A DNA stretch of 64,000 bases from the NCBI GenBank assembly GCA_023411375.1, contig JAEYOW010000035.1:1-64000 (forward strand), read 5' to 3'. The DNA comes from Bacillota bacterium. GTDB taxonomy: Bacteria; Bacillota; Clostridia; Christensenellales; Aristaeellaceae. Of this stretch, positions 25,111-34,072 are shown one piece after another (position 1 is the first letter of the stretch; every line of letters begins with the position of its first letter). The translations under genes and the position numbers were made by a program. Under the pieces are notes generated by a model. It was not told the DNA's origin and did no database searches. It was given only the letters and a program-made list of their open reading frames with translations.

Positions 25111-25940
25111 TTCTGACCAGCGAGAACTATTTCAGCCCGGAAGTGAATTGGGACTATTACAGCGTAAGCCAGATCAAGCAGTTTATGGCCTGCGAGGCGG
25201 CCGCCATGGCGGAACTGAACGGAGAATGGCTACGGGAAAAGACGCAAGCGCTGCTTGTCGGCAGCTACATCGACGCGCATTTCAGCCGCGAACTGGATTT
25301 GTTCCGGGCGAAGAACCCGGAGATATACACCCGCAGCGGAAGCCTGCGCGCCGAGTATCAGCAGGCCGAAGAAATCATCGCCCGCATCGAGAGGGACGCG
25401 CTGGCCATGCGAATGCTGGATGGCGATTGCCAGAAGATCGTGACCGGGGAGATCGGCGGGTATCTATTTAAGGCAAAGCTGGATTGCTGGCTGGAAGGCA
25501 GTACGGCGCAGTCTATCGCGCATGACTATCCGGACATGGACAGTCTGCTGTTTGCCGGCGGGGCTATTGTAGACATGAAGATCATGCGGGACTTCAAGCC
25601 CCTGTACAGGGACGGCGAGGGGCGTCAGAACTTCATTGAATACTGGAAGTACGACTTGCAAATGGCCGTTTATCAGGAGATGATGCGCCAGCAAACGGGT
25701 GAAAAACATCCCTGCTACATTTTGGCCGCCAGCAAGGAAAAAACGCCGGATATCGGATTGTTTGAAGTTCCTCAGGCCCTGATGGATGCGAATATGGAAA
25801 TCCTGCTTGAAGCTCTGCCGAGGATTGACGAGGTGAAGAATGGCGGGGCCGACGTAGAACCCGAAAGGTGCGGCGAGTGCGAATGGTGCAGGCAAAGCAA
25901 GGTGCTGACGTGCGCAACATGGCTGGAGGACTGGGCATAA
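25107..25940 (+). CDS. PD-(D/E)XK nuclease, RecE/DUF3799-like
   Basis: A 277-residue protein starting at GTG, overlapping the ATPase stop. YYSVSQIKQFMACEAAAMAEL is the usual opening of phage PD-(D/E)XK exonucleases. FKAKLDCW, then GAIVDMKIM, gives the catalytic D and DxK, and YDLQMAVYQEMM is the QxxxY helix. CGECEWCRQSK at the C-terminus may bind a metal cluster. Expected to resect double-strand ends. Confidence 0.82.
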   Translation: MILTSENYFSPEVNWDYYSVSQIKQFMACEAAAMAELNGEWLREKTQALLVGSYIDAHFSRELDLFRAKNPEIYTRSGSLRAEYQQAEEIIARIERDALAMRMLDGDCQKIVTGEIGGYLFKAKLDCWLEGSTAQSIAHDYPDMDSLLFAGGAIVDMKIMRDFKPLYRDGEGRQNFIEYWKYDLQMAVYQEMMRQQTGEKHPCYILAASKEKTPDIGLFEVPQALMDANMEILLEALPRIDEVKNGGADVEPERCGECEWCRQSKVLTCATWLEDWA

Positions 25941-26434
25941 CAGATATTTATGTCGATACCCGTGAGAAACCGCACGCCATCGTGAAGATATTGGCTGAGT
26001 TTGACAGGCGCGGCATCACGGTGCACCGTCAGGCGTTGGGCGAGGGCGATTACAAGCTCTCGCCGGACGCCCGGGTGACGATTGATCGCAAGCAGAACCT
26101 GGAGGAAGTGTGCTCGAACCTGACATGGCAACGGGACCGCTTCCAGCGCGAGCTGCGGCGCTGTCATGAGCAAGGCGAGACGATCTATATCCTTGTGGAG
26201 CACGGCGGGCTGATACGCACACTGGCGGACGTAGCCGAGTGGCGGAACCCAAGGTTGAAGCATAGCCCCAAAGCCGTTGATGGGCCGCAGCTGTACAAAC
26301 TGATGCTGACATACGCGGCCATGTACGGTGTGCGCTGGCGATTTTGCGATAAGCGGCATACCGGGAAAGAGATCATACGATTGCTGATGGAGGCCGATAC
26401 AGATGCGTGGAAGCGAGATCGCGAGGATTGTTAG
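25919..26434 (+). CDS. ERCC4-type nuclease
   Basis: A 171-residue protein with ITDIYVDTREKPHAIVKIL, GEGDYKLS and VTIDRKQNLEEV, the three blocks of the ERCC4/XPF nuclease core (DxRE, GDY, xERK-type). It overlaps the preceding gene by 22 bases; the start is placed at ATG 25919 for lack of a better site. Probably a structure-specific nuclease of phage recombination. Confidence 0.8.
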   Translation: MAGGLGITDIYVDTREKPHAIVKILAEFDRRGITVHRQALGEGDYKLSPDARVTIDRKQNLEEVCSNLTWQRDRFQRELRRCHEQGETIYILVEHGGLIRTLADVAEWRNPRLKHSPKAVDGPQLYKLMLTYAAMYGVRWRFCDKRHTGKEIIRLLMEADTDAWKRDREDC

Positions 26435-27044
26435 AGAACGGGTTTACACCCGCGACCTGGCGGATGCGCTGGACATAGCGATTGACCGGCACGGCAACGC
26501 CCTGTGTCCCTTCCACGGCGACCGGCGCACTCCGAGCCTGAAGGTCTACGACGACCCCGCCCGCGGCTGGCACTGCTTTGGCTGCGGCGCGGGCGGGACC
26601 GTGATTGACCTGTGCATGCGCTGGTACGGCATCACCTTCCGGCAAGCCGTCACGCGGCTGGACATGATGTTCGGGCTGGGTTTGCCTTTGACGGGCAGGC
26701 CCGCCCCGGGGGAGGCCCTGAGGATGGCGCAGGAGGCCCGGGAAAGGGCCATGGAGCGCGAGCGGGCACAACAACAACGCGCCGACGCAGAGGCGGCTTA
26801 CTGGGCCGCCTACGGCCGCATGCAGGCGCTTACCCGCATGATTGACGATTACCGCCCCCGCAGGCCGGGGGACGAGATCGATGTGCGCTATGCCGTCGCG
26901 CTGTGGCTGCTGCCGGAGGTTCGGGACGAATACGAAAGAGCACTGGATGGATGGGAGGTGGCAAGGCGTGCAGGACTTCCGCCCGGAGGACGAGATCGGT
27001 CAATGGACAAAGGAGGATTACCTCAAAGGCGCCGCGCCGTATGA
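26403..27044 (+). CDS. CHC2 zinc-finger primase-like protein
   Basis: A 213-residue protein. CPFHGDRRTPSLKVYDD and WHCFGCGAGGTVIDL form the DnaG-type CHC2 zinc finger at residues 35-75. The TOPRIM domain is absent; the rest is a basic, helical region. It overlaps its neighbours on both sides. It likely acts with the DUF927 helicase in replication initiation. Confidence 0.8.
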   Translation: MRGSEIARIVRERVYTRDLADALDIAIDRHGNALCPFHGDRRTPSLKVYDDPARGWHCFGCGAGGTVIDLCMRWYGITFRQAVTRLDMMFGLGLPLTGRPAPGEALRMAQEARERAMERERAQQQRADAEAAYWAAYGRMQALTRMIDDYRPRRPGDEIDVRYAVALWLLPEVRDEYERALDGWEVARRAGLPPGGRDRSMDKGGLPQRRRAV

Positions 27045-28878
27045 ATGGCTGTACGCCATGCGCAACAATAATTTCATGCTGCTGCGCATGAAAGCCCTGG
27101 TGGAGGAAGCCGCGAAAGCGGTAGGAATTAAGAACTTCGCGGGGCTGTGGAACGCCTATCTGGAAACGCAAAAAGGAGATGGCGGGAAGTCCCTGCTGGT
27201 CAATGTGACGGCGTTTGACGGGCAGCCAATGGAGCTTGCGTGCGGGGACTACACATGCACCGATCAAGGCGTGACGGGCGTAGATGGACGAGGCTATCCA
27301 ACAAGGGTATGCCCACATCCCATTATGCCGGTCCGCAGGCTCATTAACATTGATACGGGCGAGGTGCGCACAGAGCTCGCTTATAAGCGCGGCGGCATAT
27401 GGCGGCGCGCCATCTATGACAAGAGTACGCTTTCAAGCGCTCAAAAGATTGTGGCGCTTGCATCGAGCGGTATCAGCGTAAGCAGCGAAAGCGCCAAGGA
27501 GCTGGTTAAGTATCTCACGTTTCTGGAGGATGAGAATTACGACGAATTACCGGAGGCCCGAAGCGTAGGCCGCCTCGGTTGGGCGGATGAATATGGCTTC
27601 AGTCCCTACGTTGACGGGCTGGTATTCGACGGCAACGAGCAATACCGGCACGCCTTCCAAAGCGTGCGTACAGCCGGAAGCGCCGACAAGTGGATGGCGC
27701 TGGCCAGAGAGGTCCGCGCGGGGAAAAGCATCGTGGCGCGCTGCGCCCTGGCAGCTTCCTTCGCGAGCGCTCTGGTAGGCCCGCTGGACGCCCTGCCCTT
27801 CATCGTACACATGTGGGGCGGAGCCGGCGCGGGCAAAACCGTCGGCCTGATGCTGGCGGCGAGCGTGTGGGCTGCGCCAAGTGTCGGCGATTATGTCAAG
27901 TCCTTCAACGGCACGGCGGTAGCCAACGAGTTGAACGCGGCGTTTTGTGGCTCGCTCCCCTTATGCCTGGACGAGCTGCAATGCATCAAGGACCGAAAGG
28001 GCTTTGACGATATCGTGTACATGCTGTGCGAGGGAGCGGGAAAGGCGCGCGGGGCCAAGGGCGGCGGCCTGCAAAGGGTGACCACCTGGCGCAACTGTAC
28101 CATTTCCACCGGGGAAATGCCTCTGACCAACGCGCAGAGCGGCGCGGGGGCAATCAACCGCGTGATCGAACTGGACTGCAAGGACGAAAAGCTGTTCAGG
28201 GACCCGCGTGAGGCCGTGGCGATCATGGCAAAAAACCACGGGCACGCGGGCAAGGCCTTTATCGCTGCGCTGACAGGCGGGAATCCGCAGATTGACAAGG
28301 ACGCCATGGACGTGATTCAAGCCACGCAGCAGGCGTTTTACGACCGCCTGACGGGCAAGGCGACGGACAAGCAGGCGCTTGCCGCAAGTGTGCTCTTGAC
28401 AGCCGACGCCATGGCGGAGCTATATCTCTTTGAGGATGGGAATGCCCTGACAGTAGACGATCTGCTGCCGTTCCTGACGACCAGCGAGGCAGCCGACGCC
28501 AACAGACGAGCGCATGAATGGCTGCTGTCTACGGTGGCGTGTAACGCCATGCATTTTAACACAGCTGACAGCAAGTCGGCTCTGGAATGCTGGGGCGTGC
28601 TCAACGGCGAACGCATCTGGCTCGCAAAGGCTACCTTTGACCGCCTGATGTCGGAACAGGGGTATAGCCCGGCCAGTTATCTGGCATGGGCAAAGCGAAT
28701 GGGCCTGATTGAATGCAGCAGGTCAGAAAACCGCAATGTCGTGCGCAAGCGTATCAATGGAATCTCGTCATGGTGCGTATGCCTGGTTGTTCCGGTGGAC
28801 GACGGCTTACGGGACATAGACGGGAACACGGTGCTGGACGATGAAAACGAAGTGCAGCAACGGTTTGAAGGTGCATAG
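26968..28878 (+). CDS. DUF927 superfamily replicative helicase
   Basis: A 636-residue ATPase. Walker A is WGGAGAGKTVGLML near residue 285; the Walker B-type acids are in LPLCLDELQCIKD. The N-terminal part (DYLKGAAPYEWLYAMR, later GIKNFAGLWNAYLETQK) is typical of DUF927 genes. I start at GTG 26968, 9 bases after GGGAGG, though this overlaps the primase by 77 bases. It would unwind the phage origin. Confidence 0.8.
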   Translation: MQDFRPEDEIGQWTKEDYLKGAAPYEWLYAMRNNNFMLLRMKALVEEAAKAVGIKNFAGLWNAYLETQKGDGGKSLLVNVTAFDGQPMELACGDYTCTDQGVTGVDGRGYPTRVCPHPIMPVRRLINIDTGEVRTELAYKRGGIWRRAIYDKSTLSSAQKIVALASSGISVSSESAKELVKYLTFLEDENYDELPEARSVGRLGWADEYGFSPYVDGLVFDGNEQYRHAFQSVRTAGSADKWMALAREVRAGKSIVARCALAASFASALVGPLDALPFIVHMWGGAGAGKTVGLMLAASVWAAPSVGDYVKSFNGTAVANELNAAFCGSLPLCLDELQCIKDRKGFDDIVYMLCEGAGKARGAKGGGLQRVTTWRNCTISTGEMPLTNAQSGAGAINRVIELDCKDEKLFRDPREAVAIMAKNHGHAGKAFIAALTGGNPQIDKDAMDVIQATQQAFYDRLTGKATDKQALAASVLLTADAMAELYLFEDGNALTVDDLLPFLTTSEAADANRRAHEWLLSTVACNAMHFNTADSKSALECWGVLNGERIWLAKATFDRLMSEQGYSPASYLAWAKRMGLIECSRSENRNVVRKRINGISSWCVCLVVPVDDGLRDIDGNTVLDDENEVQQRFEGA

Positions 28879-29059
28879 CGGGATGATGTTCCCATGTTCC
28901 CGTTGTTCCCGCCGAACACACACACACTACTATATACGTCTATACGATATGTTGATTGTTACGAAAGTATTACGTATAGCGTGAATAAAAATAATTGCTA
29001 TCAAATGTGTGGGAACAAGGGAACAACGGGAACAAATTGGATAAGACGCTTATAAATCA
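28879..29059. other. Intergenic stretch without a visible gene
   Basis: Two near-copies of a GGAACAACGGGAACA-like word flank an AT-rich centre (ACTACTATATACGTCTATACG and CGTATAGCG), so it is the one AT-rich, dyad-containing gap in the early region and could hold the replication origin. I see no coding sequence. Confidence 0.3.
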
Positions 29060-29476
29060 ATGGTTATAGGTGTTCTCGCAATAGCAAAGCCAATAGGAAC
29101 AGATGGGCACAAAAGGGCCGGAGAAACCATTGCGGAAACCGTACGGACGATCATTGAGGCGGAGCCGGACGAGGACCATCAGGCCATGATCCTGACCCGC
29201 ATGAGCCGGCTAAAGCTGCAATTCGGCGCGGTGCGAAAGCATCCGGAGGAGCTGGTGATCATGACGGTGGAGGATGCTCAGACGCTGCTTGCGCCTGTGC
29301 TGGACCGGTGCGATATTGATTGCCCCTGCGTGAGCTATGACGAGGACGGCGACAAGACCGTAAGCCGCATGCTGGTGCGCCGCTGCGAGACGCGCAAGGC
29401 CCTGAAACGTATTGGACTGGCCGAGGTGGGATTAAGCATGGACTGCCCTTATCAGATGACGGTGGGAGGGAAATAG
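29060..29476 (+). CDS. Hypothetical protein with cysteine motif (138 aa)
   Basis: The central part is helical (AETVRTIIEAEPDEDHQAMIL); the end has CDIDCPCVSYDED and a further CPY. No ribosome binding site stands out before ATG 29060, so the start is uncertain. Found in the block between replication and packaging; function unknown. Confidence 0.5.
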   Translation: MVIGVLAIAKPIGTDGHKRAGETIAETVRTIIEAEPDEDHQAMILTRMSRLKLQFGAVRKHPEELVIMTVEDAQTLLAPVLDRCDIDCPCVSYDEDGDKTVSRMLVRRCETRKALKRIGLAEVGLSMDCPYQMTVGGK

Positions 29477-29478
29477 CA

Positions 29479-29769
29479 GTGAACAATAAGCACAAGGCAT
29501 CCGAAACCCTGCGCCAAATGGCGCTGACGGCCCGTAAGTTGAGTTGGCTGGGCGGTATCGCGGAAACGGTGGCCCAGATGGAGGAGGACAACGCCCGCAT
29601 GTCGCGGGATATCGAGGCGTACAGGGGCGCAGGAGAGCGATACGAGCAGGAGATTGCCCGCAAGGACGCGGCAATTGCCGAGCAGGCGCGCAAGATCAAG
29701 GGATTGCTCGCGCAGATGATGACGGTGGAACAGAGGATTAAACACGAAAGGAGTTGTGGCAATGAATAG
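29479..29769 (+). CDS. Hypothetical coiled-coil protein (96 aa)
   Basis: GTG start 8 bases after GGGAGGG. Residues 25-90 are heptad-rich (QMEEDNARMSRDIEAYRGAG). Function unknown. Confidence 0.5.
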   Translation: MNNKHKASETLRQMALTARKLSWLGGIAETVAQMEEDNARMSRDIEAYRGAGERYEQEIARKDAAIAEQARKIKGLLAQMMTVEQRIKHERSCGNE

Positions 29770-29938
29770 GCTCACAGATGAACAACTTGGGTATATTCGG
29801 GTTGAATTATCAGAAATGATGCTTGAAGAAGATGGCGTTTCCGGCGATCAAACAGAGTACGCGGAAGTCTGCGAAATGGCCGGTTGGGGGATGAACGAGT
29901 TGCAAGCATATAGGCGAAGTGGCCTGACGCCGGAGTAG
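29762..29938 (+). CDS. Hypothetical acidic protein (58 aa)
   Basis: Begins MNRLTDEQLGYIRVELSEMM. AAGGAG lies 8 bases before ATG 29762, and the gene overlaps the preceding stop. No family recognised. Confidence 0.5.
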   Translation: MNRLTDEQLGYIRVELSEMMLEEDGVSGDQTEYAEVCEMAGWGMNELQAYRRSGLTPE

Positions 29939-29947
29939 GTCGTAGAG

Positions 29948-30265
29948 ATGGCGAAGGAACTTGAGCGGGTTAAGCGGGAGCGGGACGATGAACGTTCGGA
30001 ACGAGAGTATCAAGAATGTCTAGTCAAGGAACGCGACGCTACCATATCGTTGATGGAAGAATCCTGCTCTGATTGCGTCGTAAGGCGGGAGCGGGACGCG
30101 GCGTATGCGGATTTGCGCAGGCACAGTACATGCAGCACATGCGCAAACGCCCCGGAACACTACTCCAAGATTTGCTGCCACACATGCGCTCTGGAGAATG
30201 ATTTTATGGGATATAAGTGGCGCGGCCCGTGCGCGGAGAACGGAGGGACGGAAGATGGCGTGTAA
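29948..30265 (+). CDS. Hypothetical protein, coiled coil plus cysteine cluster (105 aa)
   Basis: A charged N-terminal coiled coil (MAKELERVKRERDDERSERE) precedes CSTCANAP and CCHTCALEN. The cysteines suggest a bound metal. Function unknown. Confidence 0.5.
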   Translation: MAKELERVKRERDDERSEREYQECLVKERDATISLMEESCSDCVVRRERDAAYADLRRHSTCSTCANAPEHYSKICCHTCALENDFMGYKWRGPCAENGGTEDGV

Positions 30266-30443
30266 TGCTTGCTCTGGTAATTGGAGAATCAGGTCTATTA
30301 CAATGCGATGCAACATGAAATCTGACCATATGGACATTACGACGACCGAAACCATAAAGCCCACCGGGGAATTAAGATACTGCCCGGAATGCGGGTCGAA
30401 GCTTGATAAGGATGGTAAAGCGGAAGATGACAGGGCTGATTGA
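30255..30443 (+). CDS. Small zinc-ribbon protein (62 aa)
   Basis: GGAGGGACGGAAG precedes ATG 30255, which overlaps the previous gene. The C-terminus YCPECGSKLDKDG is a half zinc ribbon; CNAC near the N-terminus may complete it. Function unknown. Confidence 0.5.
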   Translation: MACNACSGNWRIRSITMRCNMKSDHMDITTTETIKPTGELRYCPECGSKLDKDGKAEDDRAD

Positions 30444-30503
30444 GGATGTGGAAGTGTGGCCGGAGGCAATGAAAATACGCTGGAGCAAGGAGGCGACCGC
30501 CCC

Positions 30504-31316
30504 ATGAACCCAATCCTGAAATACCCCGGCGCAAAGTGGCGGCTTGCAGATTGGATTATCCAGCGCATGCCGCCGCACGTCGGGTATGTAGAACCCTTCT
30601 TCGGCTCCGGGGCGGTATTCTTCAACAAGCCAAGGAGCCGCATTGAAACGCTTGCAGACCTTGACGGAAGCGTGGTTCGTTTCTTCCGCACCTGCAGGGA
30701 ACAGCCCGATGCGCTGGCCTACGCCGTAAGTATGACCCCATGGAGCCGGGAGGAGTTCCTGCAGAGCGATTTTTGCGACGAACAGGTAGACGACGTGGAG
30801 GCGGCGCGGCAATTCGCGGTACGCTGCTGGATGACCTTTGGGGCGCGTACTCATTGCAAGACCGGGTGGAGAAACACAACGGGAAAAACCAGAAACAACG
30901 GCCCGGATAACCCCGCCATCTGGCGCAGGGTGCCGGAGGCAATCGCACAGGTTGCCGACCGCCTGCGGGATGCGCAGATTGAGAACCGCCCGGCGCTGGA
31001 TGTGATCCAGCATAACGACGGCCCGGAAATCCTGATTTACGCGGACCCGCCGTATATCAAGAGCACGCGGACGCTTAACGGCGATCAATACCGGTTTGAG
31101 ATGACGGACGCGGACCACGAGGCGCTATTGCAAGCCCTGCTTGCTCACAGCGGTATGGTCATGCTATCCGGCTACGATTGCGAGATGTACCGGGACATGC
31201 TGCGCGACTGGCGTATGGAGTGCGTTACAACCAAGGCGGAGAGAGGCGTTACGCGCACGGAATGCCTGTGGAGCAACCCAGCGTGCGTTGCGCGGCAAGC
31301 ACAGATGATGATTTAG
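30504..31316 (+). CDS. DNA adenine methylase, D12 class (Dam-like)
   Basis: A 270-residue methyltransferase. MNPILKYPGAKWRLADWII gives the start and the KxxGGK-like motif, VEPFFGSGAVFF the S-adenosylmethionine site and ADPPYIKSTR the catalytic DPPY. AAGGAGG lies 10 bases before ATG 30504. An orphan methylase with no restriction partner, so likely protective or regulatory; the target sequence is unknown. Confidence 0.92.
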   Translation: MNPILKYPGAKWRLADWIIQRMPPHVGYVEPFFGSGAVFFNKPRSRIETLADLDGSVVRFFRTCREQPDALAYAVSMTPWSREEFLQSDFCDEQVDDVEAARQFAVRCWMTFGARTHCKTGWRNTTGKTRNNGPDNPAIWRRVPEAIAQVADRLRDAQIENRPALDVIQHNDGPEILIYADPPYIKSTRTLNGDQYRFEMTDADHEALLQALLAHSGMVMLSGYDCEMYRDMLRDWRMECVTTKAERGVTRTECLWSNPACVARQAQMMI

Positions 31317-31328
31317 GAGGGACGGAAA

Positions 31329-32087
31329 ATGGCGTATAAGCCGATACTATTCAGCACGCCTATGGTGCAATCCATCCTTGGCGGGAGCAAGACCATGACG
31401 CGGCGGGTGGTTAAGAAGAAATACGGCAACACCGACTTGAAAATGCGGACTGATAAATACGGAACCCGTCTTATCGAGCGGCAGAACGACGCGCCGCCGC
31501 CTGAACCGATCACATACCCTGACGGCAGGAAAGGGACGAGATGGCATATGGTTGCGATTCGCGACGTGCCGTCTCCTTACCAGCGAGGCGACATCCTGTG
31601 GGTGCGGGAAACGTGGCAACAACTTGCGCTGTGGACGGACAATGGATGTGAGCTTGATTGGGACAAGATGCAGTATTATTACGCGGCAGACGGAAATCCG
31701 GGAATCGAAATGACAGATGACAACGGATTCCCGCTGGAGCGTTTCAGGTGGCGGCCCTCCATCCATATGCCGAAAGCCGCCGCCCGTATCTTCCTGCGCG
31801 TGACCGATGTGCGAGCGGAGAGGGTGCAAGATATCGACAATTCTGATGCTATCCGAGAAGGTGCAACGGGACTTGTCTGTACACACTGCAACTCAACCCC
31901 GTATGATTGTACGGATTGCATGAACACAGGATGGATAGAACCGCCCATATTGGACTTTCAAGAAATTTGGAACAGCACCATCAAACCCAAAGACCGTGAC
32001 AAATACGGCTGGGACGCGAACCCGTGGGTATGGGTCTACACCTTCGAGCGCGTGGACAAGCCGGAAGGGTGGCCGAAATGCGTATGA
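31329..32087 (+). CDS. ASCH/PUA-fold-like phage protein (252 aa)
   Basis: Opens YKPILFSTPMVQSILGGSKTMTRR, the usual start of phage ASCH-type proteins, with GDILWVRETW in the middle and IFLRVTDVRAERVQDI later. CTHCNSTPYDCTDC is a cysteine insert. ASCH folds bind RNA or modified bases; the exact role is unknown. Confidence 0.7.
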   Translation: MAYKPILFSTPMVQSILGGSKTMTRRVVKKKYGNTDLKMRTDKYGTRLIERQNDAPPPEPITYPDGRKGTRWHMVAIRDVPSPYQRGDILWVRETWQQLALWTDNGCELDWDKMQYYYAADGNPGIEMTDDNGFPLERFRWRPSIHMPKAAARIFLRVTDVRAERVQDIDNSDAIREGATGLVCTHCNSTPYDCTDCMNTGWIEPPILDFQEIWNSTIKPKDRDKYGWDANPWVWVYTFERVDKPEGWPKCV

Positions 32088-32105
32088 TATGGAGGGGTGA
32101 TCAGG

Positions 32106-32486
32106 ATGCCGAAATACATTGATGTTGAGAATTTTTGTAAAACCGTTTGCAATTGCAACGGCGAAGCATGCGATAAAAACAAATGCCCTATCTGGAACGC
32201 CACCACCGCCGACCTGCTGGAAGCTGGCGCAAAGCGCATCGCGGAGCTGGAAGCGCAGGTGCCCAAGTGGATCAGCGTTAATGACAGGCTGCCGGAACCG
32301 GGGATAACAAAATTGATTGTAACGGTGCGGCATGAACATGGCAACATTGTCGACATGGCGCGATATTTAGGTCCCCAAGAAGGCTGGGATTTGGTATCGT
32401 GGAAGCTTTGGGATAAAAATGTCACCCACTGGATGCCCCTGCCCGAACCGCCGAAGGACGAAAGCGAGGTTGAGGACGATGCCTAG
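32106..32486 (+). CDS. DUF551 family protein (126 aa)
   Basis: The C-terminal half has the family marks KWISVNDRLPEPG and VTHWMPLPEPP. The first 40 residues hold five cysteines (CKTVCNCNGEACDKNKC), a likely metal site. ATG 32106 is chosen because GGAGGGG lies 8 bases upstream. Function of DUF551 is unknown. Confidence 0.75.
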   Translation: MPKYIDVENFCKTVCNCNGEACDKNKCPIWNATTADLLEAGAKRIAELEAQVPKWISVNDRLPEPGITKLIVTVRHEHGNIVDMARYLGPQEGWDLVSWKLWDKNVTHWMPLPEPPKDESEVEDDA

Positions 32487-32540
32487 ACGTGCCCTATACT
32501 CCCGTGTCACGCACCTGTGGGCCAAAGAGGAGGAATCCAC

Positions 32541-32939
32541 ATGACAATCCCTGATATTCTGGCGGAAATGCGGACCTTGCTTCATACCCGCGCCGATCTT
32601 ATGCGCCGCATCGAACACGCCGAGAGCGCGGCTATTTCTTCCGGGGGCGTGGGTGACGGAATGCCGCGAGGCACGGCGCCGGAACCAAAGCTGGAACGCA
32701 TATGCGTGGACTTAGCTGACATGCGGGGAGAGCTTGCCGAAACTGAGCAGGAATTGACGGTATACCGGCGTAAAGTGGAACCGCTGATAGAACGCATGCA
32801 GATCGGAACTCCGCGCTTGCTGCTCAAGCTGCGATACGTCGAGTGGATGACCATGGCTGAGGTGGCGCGTCGTGCCGGATACGATTATACAAATACGTAC
32901 CGCGCACTCCGAAATGCAGAAAAAATCTTAGCCTCTTGA
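32541..32939 (+). CDS. Putative phage transcriptional regulator with sigma region 4-like domain
   Basis: A 132-residue protein. The N-terminal half is coiled coil; the end (LLLKLRYVEWMTMAEVARRAGYDYTNTYRALRNAEKIL) is a helix-turn-helix like sigma region 4, as in ArpU/RinA-type late regulators. It lies directly before the late promoter, the usual place for an activator of late genes. Confidence 0.65.
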   Translation: MTIPDILAEMRTLLHTRADLMRRIEHAESAAISSGGVGDGMPRGTAPEPKLERICVDLADMRGELAETEQELTVYRRKVEPLIERMQIGTPRLLLKLRYVEWMTMAEVARRAGYDYTNTYRALRNAEKILAS

Positions 32940-32964
32940 CAACTTTACAAAGCGATGATAATAG
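32936..32964 (+). promoter_or_regulatory. Putative late-operon promoter
   Basis: TTGACA (32936-32941), 17 bases, TAATAG (32959-32964). A small dyad ACACCTGGTGT lies over the expected start of transcription (32965-32975). It heads the packaging and structural genes. Confidence 0.7.
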
Positions 32965-33010
32965 ACACCTGGTGTTCTGACATGGTATGATATCCTTGTC
33001 GAAAGCATGT

Positions 33011-33042
33011 AAGGGCGACCCCGAACCGGGGCCGTCCTTTTT
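33011..33042 (+). terminator. Hairpin terminator in the late leader
   Basis: AGGGCGACCCCG (33012-33023) pairs with CGGGGCCGTCCT (33027-33038) with one wobble and one mismatch; TTTTT ends at 33042. It stands between the late promoter and the first late gene, so read-through or antitermination is needed. Confidence 0.7.
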
Positions 33043-33066
33043 CATGCCCGAAAGGAGGCCCGCCCC

Positions 33067-33474
33067 ATGCCCTACGACATCCGCGACAAGCTCTGGCAGC
33101 TGCGCCGCCTGCGCATTGACGCATCCGTGCATCTGGCGCGCGCCTCCGAATACTTTGCCCGCGCTACACATGGCATGAGCTACCGACGGGCGACGGATAC
33201 CGGAGGCACCGGGCATTGCCCTCTGACAGATTACGCCCTGCTGTACGCCAAGGAGCGCGACGAGGGCCGCGAATACGCCAAGCAGGCAAGCGCCCTGTGG
33301 GCAGAGCTATCCCCCATCGTGGACGCGCTGCCGGACGTCGACGCCCGCATGGTGATCGGCTGTTACTACAACAATGCCATGACCTGGGACGAGGTGCGCC
33401 GGGCCGTGAAGCCGTCGGAGATCGCGGTGCAAAAGCTGCACAGGGAGGCGCTGCGGAGGATGGAGCAGTTCTGA
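33067..33474 (+). CDS. DUF1492/RinA-like phage regulator (135 aa)
   Basis: An N-terminal helical domain (YDIRDKLWQLRRLRIDASVH) and a C-terminal sigma region 4-like helix-turn-helix (MVIGCYYNNAMTWDEVRRAV followed by VQKLHREALRRM). Homologous in plan to the protein at 32541. Likely activates packaging and structural gene transcription. AAAGGAGG precedes ATG 33067. Confidence 0.65.
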   Translation: MPYDIRDKLWQLRRLRIDASVHLARASEYFARATHGMSYRRATDTGGTGHCPLTDYALLYAKERDEGREYAKQASALWAELSPIVDALPDVDARMVIGCYYNNAMTWDEVRRAVKPSEIAVQKLHREALRRMEQF

Positions 33475-33517
33475 TCCGGCACGTTGTCGTAATCCAATAC
33501 GGGGAGGTGGTGAGCAT

Positions 33518-34072
33518 GTGGCCGACTGGCTGAAAATCAGGAATGAGTATATCAGCACAAAGACCAGCTATCGAAAGCTGGCCGAAAAACACGGCATATC
33601 CTTTAACACGCTGAAAGATGTCGCGATCCGCGAGAAATGGCGGGAACAGCGAGACGACACACACAACAAAGTCACCACAACAACACAACAAAAAATCGTG
33701 GTGCGTACCGCCAACCAGGCCGCCGACCGTATCGTCCGCCTCCTCTCCATCGGGGACAGGCTGGCCGACTATCTCGACCAAGCCGCCGGGGAGCTGGACC
33801 GCCAGACTGCCAAGCGCACCGTCAAGACCAAAGAGGTCGAGTACGGCGACCCGGACGCCAGGGGCCGCCCTACGCGGGAGGTTGTCCGCGAGGATGTCGA
33901 GATCGTCGATGTGGGAGGCCTCCCCCTCGACCGCATGGGCCTGCGCCAGCTCGCCGCTACCCTCAAGGACCTGCGGGACGTCGCGCAGACGGGCAGGACG
34001 GATGACGACGAGCTGGGCAAAATTGCCGCATTGATGGCAGGACTGGACAAGGAGGCAAATGGCGATGCTTAG
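33518..34072 (+). CDS. Terminase small subunit
   Basis: A 184-residue protein starting at GTG. The first 45 residues hold a helix-turn-helix (WLKIRNEYISTKTSYRKLAE then SFNTLKDVAIREKW), as in YqaS/PBSX small terminases that recognise the packaging site. Directly upstream of the large subunit, with an 8-base overlap. Confidence 0.85.
   Translation: MADWLKIRNEYISTKTSYRKLAEKHGISFNTLKDVAIREKWREQRDDTHNKVTTTTQQKIVVRTANQAADRIVRLLSIGDRLADYLDQAAGELDRQTAKRTVKTKEVEYGDPDARGRPTREVVREDVEIVDVGGLPLDRMGLRQLAATLKDLRDVAQTGRTDDDELGKIAALMAGLDKEANGDA

Noticed and set aside
30427..30507. A 26-codon frame just before the adenine methylase gene
   Set aside because: No ribosome binding site of its own and it lies over the methylase's Shine-Dalgarno region.
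32479..32544. A 21-codon frame between the DUF551 gene and the next regulator
   Set aside because: Very short, overlaps both neighbours and lacks a ribosome binding site.
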